A stretch of 26,088 bases of DNA, taken from the NCBI GenBank assembly GCA_036387415.1, contig DASVTU010000020.1:1-26088 (forward strand), given 5' to 3'. Position 1 is the first letter of the stretch. Each line of letters starts with the position of its first letter. Positions 7,254 through 14,585 of this stretch are shown piece by piece. The translations under genes were made by a program, and so were the position numbers. Source of the stretch: DASVTU01 sp036387415. Its GTDB lineage: Bacteria; Acidobacteriota; Blastocatellia; Pyrinomonadales; Pyrinomonadaceae. The notes beneath the pieces are model-generated. The model worked only from the letters and a program-made list of their open reading frames with translations, ran no database searches and was not told where the DNA came from.

Positions 7254-8396
7254 TCAATCGTAGACTTCGAGCGCCGCCATGATTTCCATCTTTCGCATGC
7301 GTTCTTTGATTGAACGCACGTCTTCTTTAGAGGGGTTGTCTTCCAGATTGGCGATGTCGAGCAGGAGCGGCTCGATGGTGCTCAAGAGTTGGCGCGCGGG
7401 AAGGTTTCTGGATTTCCCGCCGTCGCTCCGCAACAGAACATTTTCGTTCAGCAGTTCTCTTGAGAGACGCTTTTCGTAGGCCACGTCGCTGCGGGATGCA
7501 TCATCGCCTTCTTCGGGAGGCCGCGCGTTGCGAAACGAGCGCAACAGCAGTTGCGTCTTCTGGATATGGCGCACGACTTCCACTTCGTCCGCGTCAAGGA
7601 GTCGCGTGTGCGCCAACTCGTCGTCGCCGCCGACGACGGAAATCCCCTCACGACGGACGCGTGTGTCGGGCAGCGACGTGAGCGCAAAATCCACGGCGGC
7701 GGGATGGTCGTCGCGATAAGCCGCACGCGCGGCAGTATCTTCATGTGCAACACCTGTATCGGCGGCAGGATTCGGTTGTTTCCTCTCTCCCGACCTTCGA
7801 CGCTCGTCTCCAACCTTCACGACATTGATGCGGAAGCCGAAATCGGTCTTATCTTCGATAGCCTTGTTCGTCGCGACATCTTCAGGCGAAACCACGTTCG
7901 CGGGTGTCGCCGTCGTAGGCGAAGATGGTGCGGGAGCGGCGCTGTTCTCCGTCGCGGTTTGCTGTGCGATGTCGTTTTGCGTTGGAGTGACTGCGGAGTT
8001 GTGACGCCAGATGAGAGCCGCTGCGAGCGACACGGCGACGAGCGCGAGCGCGGTGGCAAGCGCGGGACTCAGACGCGGCAGAACATCAAAGAGAGCGCCG
8101 AAGCGTTCGCGGAGTTTGGCGGTGAAAGGCACGACGGAGGCGTGCGCGTTGGACGACGCGGCGGGGTCGTCGTTCCCTTCTTCGATGCTGGTTTGAATGG
8201 CTTGCCAGAGCGCGGGCGTCACTTCCAGTTCGCGATGGTATTGCGTGTAGAGTTGCTGCTCGCAGCCGAGCGCATCGAAGGCCGCCGCGCAGTCGGCGCA
8301 GACGGAGACGTGCGTCGAGATGTGTTCGCTAGTCTGTTCGTCTAGCTCGCCGTCGAAAAATTCTTCGATGAGCGGCAAGCATTCATCGCATTTCAT
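7254..8396 (-). CDS. Anti-sigma factor with zf-HC2 zinc finger and membrane anchor
   Basis: A 380-residue protein. The N-terminal zinc finger has C3, C6 and the HxxxCxxC motif (H29, C33, C36) typical of zf-HC2/RsrA-type anti-sigma domains. A membrane helix spans about residues 110-130 (LSPALATALALVAVSLAAAL). The remaining roughly 250 residues are charged and low in recognisable domains, presumably on the outer face of the membrane as a sensor. The ATG overlaps the sigma stop codon by one base (TAATG), so translation is coupled and the two proteins are made together. It should hold the ECF sigma factor at 8396-8956 inactive until a signal arrives, but the signal cannot be read from the sequence. 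Confidence 0.88.
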   Translation of the reverse strand: MKCDECLPLIEEFFDGELDEQTSEHISTHVSVCADCAAAFDALGCEQQLYTQYHRELEVTPALWQAIQTSIEEGNDDPAASSNAHASVVPFTAKLRERFGALFDVLPRLSPALATALALVAVSLAAALIWRHNSAVTPTQNDIAQQTATENSAAPAPSSPTTATPANVVSPEDVATNKAIEDKTDFGFRINVVKVGDERRRSGERKQPNPAADTGVAHEDTAARAAYRDDHPAAVDFALTSLPDTRVRREGISVVGGDDELAHTRLLDADEVEVVRHIQKTQLLLRSFRNARPPEEGDDASRSDVAYEKRLSRELLNENVLLRSDGGKSRNLPARQLLSTIEPLLLDIANLEDNPSKEDVRSIKERMRKMEIMAALEVYD

Positions 8397-8956
8397 TACT
8401 GCACACTCCCAAGATAGGGGCCGATGCGTCGTCGCATCTCAGCCCGCGCACGGTGGAGGTCGGTCTTGAGTTTCCCGATGGAGAAACCCGTTATCTCCGC
8501 AATCTCTTCATAACTTCGCTGCTGAAAAATCTTGAGCGTAAAGACGAGCCGTTTATCCTCGTCGAGCGCGCCGAGCGCGCTCTGGATGACGCCGTTCAAC
8601 TCCTTGTCGAGAAGTTGGCTGGCGGGCGAGGGTGCGCGGTCGCAAACCTGCGCGGCGGGCGTCTCGTCGATGCCGACATGGCCTTCTTGGCGGAAGCGCG
8701 AGCGCAGCGATTCACGCGCGACGTTTTTGGCGATGCCAAAGAGCCATGTGGAAAGCCTCGCTTCGTCGCGGAGCGTCGAGAGGCTTTTGAAGGCGCGGAC
8801 GAAAGTCTCCTGCGTCAAATCTTCGGCGAGGGCGCGTTCGCCTACCATGTCGTAGATGAAGCTGATGATGGGGCGTGAATAGCGTTCAAATATCAGACGA
8901 AAGGCTTCGCCCTCGCCGCGACGGACACGCTCCACCAGTTCTTCAGGGCTGTTCAT
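8396..8956 (-). CDS. RNA polymerase sigma factor, ECF (sigma-70) family
   Basis: An ECF sigma factor of 186 residues from the ATG at 8956. The frame also allows an ATG at 9028 (210 residues), which lacks a clear ribosome site and adds an N-terminus not expected in the family. Region 2 includes ERALAEDLTQETFVRAFKSL and LSTWLFGIAKNVARESLR. Region 4 includes EDKRLVFTLKIFQQRSYEEI and the helix-turn-helix EITGFSIGKLKTDLHRARAE. The stop codon overlaps the anti-sigma start. The upstream TGAAACCTTTT at 9060-9070 resembles an ECF -35 element, which would fit autoregulation and also supports the downstream start. Confidence 0.92.
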   Translation of the reverse strand: MNSPEELVERVRRGEGEAFRLIFERYSRPIISFIYDMVGERALAEDLTQETFVRAFKSLSTLRDEARLSTWLFGIAKNVARESLRSRFRQEGHVGIDETPAAQVCDRAPSPASQLLDKELNGVIQSALGALDEDKRLVFTLKIFQQRSYEEIAEITGFSIGKLKTDLHRARAEMRRRIGPYLGSVQ

Positions 8957-9059
8957 CAAAGCCCCAGTGTATGCGCCCGGACGCCCCGTTTCCAGTCCCA
9001 TCGCGTTGATTGCAAGCTGCTTCATCATCGTACTCGCGGAGTAAGTGTCGCGGGCGGCG

Positions 9060-9070
9060 AAAAGGTTTCA
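9060..9070 (-). promoter_or_regulatory. Possible ECF-type -35 element upstream of the sigma gene
   Basis: The minus strand reads TGAAACCTTTT, matching the -35 block of Bacillus SigW-class ECF promoters (TGAAAC). No standard CGTA-like -10 lies 16 bases further on, though CGACAC and ACTTAC are nearby. A small palindrome (TACTC GCG GAGTA, 9031-9043) follows. The call rests on the -35 block alone. Confidence 0.35.
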
Positions 9071-9080
9071 GGAAATTTCG

Positions 9081-9178
9081 TCAATCGTAAATCGTGGAGG
9101 GTAAATCGTAAATGGTAAATCGTGAATGGAAAGAAGCGTTTTCTTTATCCATTCACGATTTGTGATTGACGATTAACG
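9081..9178. repeat. Heptamer tandem-repeat element forming a long palindrome
   Basis: From 9081 to 9129 the sequence divides into seven successive 7-base units of the type TAAATCG/TGAATGG (TCAATCG, TAAATCG, TGGAGGG, TAAATCG, TAAATGG, TAAATCG, TGAATGG). The inverted arm at 9148-9178 is built from about four such units on the other strand. Positions 9117-9130 pair perfectly with 9148-9161, and the loop adds AAGAA/TTCTT. It resembles the short heptamer repeats known from cyanobacteria (STRR) and may also terminate transcription from the gene at 9306-10154. Confidence 0.75.
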
Positions 9179-9305
9179 TGTCGTTTTAGAGGCTGCGACG
9201 GAAGCGGCAGGACATTTTGATGCAGCAGAGGTCTTTCGGATGGGGTCACGTTCGGCCACGAAACTCTGAGGAGCGACGGGTAGCTGAAGCGTTCGAGTTT
9301 GAAAA

Positions 9306-10154
9306 TCAGAATCCGGCGTGCACTTCCACAGGAGGAAGCGGCTGAGGCGCGGGCGGTTCCGGCGCGGGAGACGACGCACTGCCGGGCGCTTTCAGCGTGC
9401 GCCAGTTGCCTTGCTGGCGGACGTAGCCGCGATGTCCGGCGGGCGTTTTGCTCGACGATTCCAACATCATGAGCCGTACTTCGCGTTCGCGTTTGCGTTC
9501 CTCGGCACGCGCTTCTCGTCCCGCCTCGCGCGCCATTCTCATCAACGCGTCCTGCTCGATATGCGTCAGTTCGGGCGCGGGCGCGGCGGCGCGTTGCTTC
9601 TCAAACATCTGAAACACATGGATGAAATCTTCGCTCTTGAAATCCTTGCCGACGGCGGCAAGCTGCGGCAATGCCTGCGTGGCGACGCTGACTTTGGTCG
9701 AAACTCTCGGCAGCGATTTCGCATCGTGATGCGATTCGAGAGGCACGTCAAACTGCTGCACGTCGAACGGTTGCGCACGGTTGGCCGCCAACAAAACATC
9801 CGTCTCGTCGGTCGCAGTAAGCGAACGACGTTGATGCATATTCTCATCCACGTTCGCGTCCTTTTCACGCGAGGTAGACGCGGCGCGTGCGACGACGGTT
9901 CGCGACTCGTCGGCGTTGGTGTGGCTGCAAACCTCCGTGCGCGTCTCGCCTGAGACGGGCGACGGCAACGTCGCGGCGGGTGTTTCTCCGCTACGCAAGT
10001 TCTGCGCGTAGAGATTCAGAAAAGCGTTCGAGACGCCCCTCAGAGCACGCTCCGTCGTCGTTCTTCTGAACTCGACAAACTGCTCGGCGGCTTGCGGCAC
10101 AAACGCCAGCACCGCCACGACGATGATGAATATGATTAACGACCTGTGCTTCAT
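9306..10154 (-). CDS. Membrane-anchored protein of unknown function
   Basis: A 282-residue protein with an N-terminal hydrophobic helix (about residues 5-21, SLIIFIIVVAVLAFVPQ) that is either a signal anchor or a signal peptide. The middle part is polar. Residues 175-230 look helical and charged (FIHVFQMFEKQR, then a run of Arg/Glu around 215-230), and the last 40 residues are Pro/Ala-rich (APEPPAPQPLPP). I recognise no family. The ATG at 10154 has only a weak AGG upstream. It lies upstream of the sigma operon on the same strand but is separated from it by the heptamer palindrome, so it is probably a separate unit. It is divergent from the aldo/keto reductase. Confidence 0.7.
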   Translation of the reverse strand: MKHRSLIIFIIVVAVLAFVPQAAEQFVEFRRTTTERALRGVSNAFLNLYAQNLRSGETPAATLPSPVSGETRTEVCSHTNADESRTVVARAASTSREKDANVDENMHQRRSLTATDETDVLLAANRAQPFDVQQFDVPLESHHDAKSLPRVSTKVSVATQALPQLAAVGKDFKSEDFIHVFQMFEKQRAAAPAPELTHIEQDALMRMAREAGREARAEERKREREVRLMMLESSSKTPAGHRGYVRQQGNWRTLKAPGSASSPAPEPPAPQPLPPVEVHAGF

Positions 10155-10595
10155 CGCTCTTTACCTAACGTCCTTCTCACACCCGATGCGGCCACGAGTT
10201 CAACCTCGTCCAGTGTGTCTTCAGTCGAAACCCGCGCTCGACTTGACCCCGACAAATTTTTCGCAAAACGTCGTGCGAAACTTCGGAAATCGCCTGCTGC
10301 GACTCGCATCGCACGCCCGTTTTCGTTGAGGCGTCCGACCGATTTTCAATCAAAACCGCCTATCTATTGAGGAAAACACCGCCTCCGGCGCTTTTGTGGC
10401 ACTTTTTTTCGTCGTCTTCGAGCGCCTCTTTTGCTGTCAGTCTTTTTTGGAATACGCCGCGCGTCCGCGAAGGGTTCGTGTTTTGTCGTCGCAGAGACTT
10501 GCGCGCAAAAGAGTTTCAATTGATATTCAACGTCGGGCATGAGTTCGGTTCCAATTTTTTCAAGTTTCGACCAACAAGCGACGGAGGGCACGGCG
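10155..10595. other. Divergent intergenic region without a convincing gene
   Basis: These 441 bases separate the divergent genes at 9306-10154 and 10596-11567 and should hold both promoters. Candidates are weak: TTGACC at about 10240 without a good -10, and TTGCGC about 16 bases before TGATAT near 10500-10530 on the plus strand. Short open frames here have no ribosome sites or family features. The ribosome site GGAGGG (10583-10588) belongs to the reductase. Confidence 0.5.
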
Positions 10596-11567
10596 ATGAG
10601 ATACAGGCGATTCGGGCGGACGGGTTGGCATGTGAGCGAAATCGGCTACGGCATGTGGGGCATGGGCGGTTGGAGTGGTTCGGACGACCGCGAATCGCTC
10701 GCGGCGTTGCAACGCGCCGTCGAACTCGGCTGCAACTTTTTCGATACCGCTTGGGGCTACGGCGAAGGCCACAGCGAACATCTACTCGGCGAACTTGTGC
10801 GCGCCAACCCCGAACGACGACTCTATACGGCGACCAAAATTCCTCCCAAAAATTTCCAGTGGCCGAGCCGCCGCGAGTTCACACTCGAAGATTGTTTCCC
10901 TCCCACACACATCGAAGAGTATGTCCAACGCAGTTTGAAAAATTCGGGTCTCGACAGTTTCGACCTCATGCAGTTTCACACTTGGGAAGACAGTTGGCTC
11001 GAAGACGACCGTTGGACGAAGAAGATGGATGAACTCCGCAAGCAGGGTTTGTTTCACGCCGTCGGCATCAGCATCAATCGTTGGGAACCGTGGAACGGCG
11101 TGCGCGCCGTGCGGAGCGGCCTCGTCGATGCCGTGCAGGTCATCTACAACATCTTCGACCAGAACCCGGAAGACGAACTCTTCCCCGCCTGCATGGAAAT
11201 GGATGTCGCCGTCATCGCGCGCGTCCCGTTTGACGAAGGCACACTGACGGGCACGCTCACCAGAGAGAGCACGTGGCCGGAGGGCGACTGGCGCAATACT
11301 TACTTCGTGCCGGAGAATTTGATACCGAGCGTCGAACGCGCCGACGCGCTCAAGCCGCTCGTCCCCGCAGGCAGGACAATGCCGGAGATGGCGCTTCGCT
11401 TCATCCTCGGCCACGAAGCCGTCAGCACCATCATCCCCGGCATGCGCCGCGTCTCCCACGTAGAATCCAACATCAGCGCGAGCGACGATGGCGCTCTACC
11501 CATAGAACTACACAAACAATTGCGCGCACACCGTTGGGACAGGCAACCGACGCCGTGGTCGCAGTAA
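10596..11567 (+). CDS. Aldo/keto reductase
   Basis: A 323-residue NAD(P)H-dependent oxidoreductase of the aldo/keto reductase superfamily, a normal length. The catalytic tetrad is visible: D50 and Y55 (FFDTAWGYG), K81 (ATKIP) and H128 (QFHTW). The C-terminal cofactor-binding part includes ALRFILGHEAVSTIIPGMRR, as in the bacterial YhdN/Gpr-type enzymes. The ATG at 10596 is chosen because MRYRRFGRTGWHVSEIGYGM is the standard family start and GGAGGG lies eight bases upstream. An in-frame ATG at 10539 lacks a ribosome site. It appears to be a single-gene unit, and the physiological substrate cannot be assigned. Confidence 0.94.
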   Translation: MRYRRFGRTGWHVSEIGYGMWGMGGWSGSDDRESLAALQRAVELGCNFFDTAWGYGEGHSEHLLGELVRANPERRLYTATKIPPKNFQWPSRREFTLEDCFPPTHIEEYVQRSLKNSGLDSFDLMQFHTWEDSWLEDDRWTKKMDELRKQGLFHAVGISINRWEPWNGVRAVRSGLVDAVQVIYNIFDQNPEDELFPACMEMDVAVIARVPFDEGTLTGTLTRESTWPEGDWRNTYFVPENLIPSVERADALKPLVPAGRTMPEMALRFILGHEAVSTIIPGMRRVSHVESNISASDDGALPIELHKQLRAHRWDRQPTPWSQ

Positions 11568-12076
11568 TTTCTTGTTGGGGTCAAAAGTATTTTTGTCGCC
11601 CGCTCAAGTAATTTCTACATGCGGCGGAAGTTGGCGCGGAGAGAGCGATTGCGCCTGCGCGAGATGCGCGCGTGTTAGTTGAGAGTCGCGTTTAGGGCGA
11701 CACTTTCCAACCTTGTCCCAGGTGGCATGTCCTCCTTGCATCAGGAACGACCGCCCTCGCAACGTCTTTCCGTCGAGGGAGTGTAACGCGCGCGCCCTCA
11801 TCCCTTCCTCATCCTTTCCCGCATCCCATTTAGTGCTGCGTCTGCACCATCTCGCATAGTCGCCGCAACCGTCATCACGGTTTTATAAGGAAAATGCAAC
11901 AAAGAACGGCGCGCTTGCGCCCGGACGGCTAGACAGGCACATGCTTTGCTCTCACACTCGTCACCGGATGGAACCCTCGCAGGTGCTTTCTCTCCGAGCA
12001 CACGGCCTCCCGGCGTGCGTCTCTCGGCGAGCCATAATTCTTCCTGTTCGATTCACAACTCTAAGGAGTCCGCCCC
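11568..12076. other. Intergenic region, no convincing gene
   Basis: A 509-base stretch. The minus strand has open frames of 65 and 67 codons (11604-11801, 11798-12001) without ribosome sites. The first contains DGKTLRG, a string also seen in some transposases, but too short to support a call. A small plus-strand hairpin AACCGT-CATC-ACGGTT followed by TT (11867-11884) may be a terminator. AAGGAG near 12062-12067 is the ribosome site of the following gene. Confidence 0.5.
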
Positions 12077-14389
12077 ATGCGTGCACAAAAGCTTCTGCGT
12101 CTCACGTCTCTCTTGCTTCTCTTAGTCACTCTAACGCTCCACACCGTCCCGACATACGCCGTCGCCGACGACGAAGACGACTACGGCGATGAATATGAAG
12201 AGACTGCGCGCGTCGTGCGCGTCAGTTTGTTGCGCGGCGAGGTCAGTCTGCGACGCGCAGGCGACAGCAACTGGGAACGCGCCACACTCAACTTGCCGCT
12301 CGTCGAAGGCGACACCCTCTCGACGGGACGCGACGCGCATCTCGAACTTCAAATCGACGCACGCAACTTCGTCCGCATCAACGCCGATTCCGTGCTTCAC
12401 ATCGTGACGCTACGCGACGAAGGCATCGCTTTAAGTTTGAGCGAAGGCACGGCGACCCTGAGGCTCGCGCGCTTCGACCGTGACAAAGAATATTTTGAAA
12501 TCGACGCCCCGAAGACCACCGTGGCTGCCGAGCAACACGGCATCTATCGTCTCGACGTATCGCGCGAGGGACGCGTGCGCGTCACCGTGCGCGACGATGG
12601 GCACGCGCGCATTTATTCCGAGAATTCCGGTTTCACCTTGCGCGAAAACAGAACCGCCGAGTTTGTCCCTGCTAATGATGAAGCGGGTGGTGATTGGGAG
12701 TTGTCTGCGGCGGCGTCGTTTGACGATTGGGACAAGTGGACGGATGAACGAGAGCGTTATCTAGCATCGCGCCTGCGTTACGAAGACCGCGAACGTTACT
12801 ACGACCGCGATGTGTGGGGCGCAGAAGAACTCGACGCCTACGGCGATTGGTCTTACGTCGAAACGTATGGATGGATTTGGCGTCCGCACGTCACGGTCAT
12901 CAACCATTACAACGACTGGGCGCCTTATCGCTACGGCAGTTGGCGTTGGTGTCCGCCGTATGGTTGGACGTGGGTGGGCGACGAGCCGTGGGGTTGGGCA
13001 CCGTATCACTACGGTCGTTGGGTTTATCACAACAACAATTGGTGCTGGGCACCGCGCGGCTACGGCTACAAGTACAAGCGGGCGTGGTGGCGTCCGGCGC
13101 TCGTCGCTTTCGTCTACCTCGCCAGCTCATACGGCGAGCACGTCGCATGGTATCCGCTCGGTCACAGACAACGCGACCCGCATTCGCGCCACTGGCAACG
13201 CCGCGAACGCCTCTCGCCGCTTCGTGCGCGCGAAGCCTTCAACCTGCGACGCGCGAATCCGGCCTACCTGCGCGCCGTGACCACGCTTCCGGCGCGCGAA
13301 TTCGGCAGGGCTACGACGCGCGCCCGACCCGCGACGTCGGAACTGGCGCGGCGTGCCGTCGAAGGCGAGCCTGTGAGCGGTCGTCTGCCGATAACGCCCG
13401 TCGATGCGAGTCGCCGCGTCGAAACGACGAGGGAAGGACGCACGCGTCTCAACATCGCGCGTCCCACGCCCGTCGGCCCCGCCGCACGCGCTATGTCCGA
13501 ACGACGCACGGGCGCCGCCGCGCGCACGCCCGGCGTCGCGCTCGACAACGAACTGCGCCGCACGCGTATTTACAACAATCGTGAACCGCGCGTCGCTTCG
13601 CCCGAACTGAACACCGGACGCGGCAGTGCCAACGACCGCGAAATTTCTGACCCGCGCACGACGGGAGCCGTCGAGCGTCCCGCACGCCGAACGTCGCGCC
13701 CGTCCGTCGATGGTCGCATCGACAACAACGACGGCACACTGAACACCGCGCGTCCCACGCGCCCCGTCCGTCCCTCCATCCGCGACGAACGCAACCCAAT
13801 CGACGACAACGACAACACGATGAGGACGCGCGAACCCTCCGAGCGTCCGGCGGTCGAACGTCCGCGACCCATCCGCGAAAGACCCGACCTCCGAAGCAGA
13901 CCCGACGAGCGCGACGTGGATGAGAATCGCACCGAACCAGAAACGCGCCGCGAACGTCCCACACGTCCGACGGAAGAACGCGCACCCGTCGCTGCGCCAC
14001 GCCACACCGAACGACCCGACGTGAGAGAACGCAAGAGCGCGCCCGACGACGAACCCGATTCGTCGCCGCAGCCACGCCGCGAGTCGCCCGCGCGGATGCC
14101 GGAACGTTCGCCCGCGCCGCGTGAAGAACGCCGCGAAAGTCCTCCGCCGAGAGAGGAGCGGCAAGAGCGACCCGCGCCGAGAGAAGAACGTCACGAATCG
14201 AGGGAGGAGCGACCCGCGCCGCGTCAGGATTCGTCACCGCCGCCGAAGTCCGACCCGCCGAAGTCTAACGATGCACCGCCACCGCCGTCGCGCGACCGTC
14301 CATCGTCGCCGTCGCCGCGCGAGCGTCCCCGTTCCGAACGATTTGAACGTTATAAAAGAAATGGTCTGCCGTCGGCTTCGGCTCGATAA
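12077..14389 (+). CDS. Exported FecR-domain and DUF6600 protein with long Arg/Pro/Glu-rich tail
   Basis: A 770-residue protein. Signal peptide 1-29 (LLRLTSLLLLLVTLTLHTVP). Residues 42-200 are a FecR-type domain (ARVVRVSLLRGEVSLRRAG, VEGDTLSTGRDAHLELQI, then TTVAAEQHGIYRLDV). Residues 240-365 are a Trp/Tyr-rich DUF6600-type segment with repeated motifs (YGDWSYVETYGWIWRP, YRYGSWRWCPPYGWTWV, WGWAPYHYGRWVY). From about 370 to the end the sequence is low complexity and rich in Arg, Pro, Glu and Ser, with repeats such as PAPREERHESREERPAPR. AAGGAG lies eight bases before the ATG. FecR domains elsewhere sense or relay signals at the envelope. This protein is exported and lacks the usual anti-sigma cytoplasmic part, so its role is open. 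The tail is probably disordered. Confidence 0.87.
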   Translation: MRAQKLLRLTSLLLLLVTLTLHTVPTYAVADDEDDYGDEYEETARVVRVSLLRGEVSLRRAGDSNWERATLNLPLVEGDTLSTGRDAHLELQIDARNFVRINADSVLHIVTLRDEGIALSLSEGTATLRLARFDRDKEYFEIDAPKTTVAAEQHGIYRLDVSREGRVRVTVRDDGHARIYSENSGFTLRENRTAEFVPANDEAGGDWELSAAASFDDWDKWTDERERYLASRLRYEDRERYYDRDVWGAEELDAYGDWSYVETYGWIWRPHVTVINHYNDWAPYRYGSWRWCPPYGWTWVGDEPWGWAPYHYGRWVYHNNNWCWAPRGYGYKYKRAWWRPALVAFVYLASSYGEHVAWYPLGHRQRDPHSRHWQRRERLSPLRAREAFNLRRANPAYLRAVTTLPAREFGRATTRARPATSELARRAVEGEPVSGRLPITPVDASRRVETTREGRTRLNIARPTPVGPAARAMSERRTGAAARTPGVALDNELRRTRIYNNREPRVASPELNTGRGSANDREISDPRTTGAVERPARRTSRPSVDGRIDNNDGTLNTARPTRPVRPSIRDERNPIDDNDNTMRTREPSERPAVERPRPIRERPDLRSRPDERDVDENRTEPETRRERPTRPTEERAPVAAPRHTERPDVRERKSAPDDEPDSSPQPRRESPARMPERSPAPREERRESPPPREERQERPAPREERHESREERPAPRQDSSPPPKSDPPKSNDAPPPPSRDRPSSPSPRERPRSERFERYKRNGLPSASAR

Positions 14390-14454
14390 CGTGCGACTAA
14401 AGACGGCGAACTGCAACTTCTCCTTAGCTAAAGTTTGCTGCGACAATTAAAGTT

Positions 14455-14549
14455 TAAGGACAGAATAAGGGGCACTGTCCTTATCACCGGAGAGCGAAAT
14501 AGCGGCCACTCGTACTGCACTCTGACAACAAGGGACGCCGCTATTTCGC
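14455..14549. repeat. Two consecutive inverted repeats between exported-protein genes
   Basis: The first stem is TAAGGACA / TGTCCTTA (14455-14462 with 14476-14483, 13-base loop). The second is a perfect 13-bp stem GCGAAATAGCGGC / GCCGCTATTTCGC (14494-14506 with 14537-14549, 30-base loop). The first resembles the GGACAGAATAAGGGGCACTGTCC-like ends of REP/IS200-type elements. The second may be a terminator or operator. No transposase gene is present. Confidence 0.6.
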
Positions 14550-14585
14550 CTCGACGGTTCGAGAAATTTTGAAAGGATGCAAGGA

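Noticed and set aside
10364..10591. A 75-codon minus-strand frame before the aldo/keto reductase
   Set aside because: Ends in a run of basic residues with no motif, and overlaps the reductase ribosome site.
11940..12076. Possible c-di-GMP or other riboswitch before the FecR gene
   Set aside because: The conserved core sequences of known classes were looked for by eye and not found.
13127..14194. A 355-codon minus-strand open frame over the FecR-DUF6600 tail
   Set aside because: Low-complexity Arg/Ala/Gly-rich reverse reading of the repeat-rich tail, with no family.
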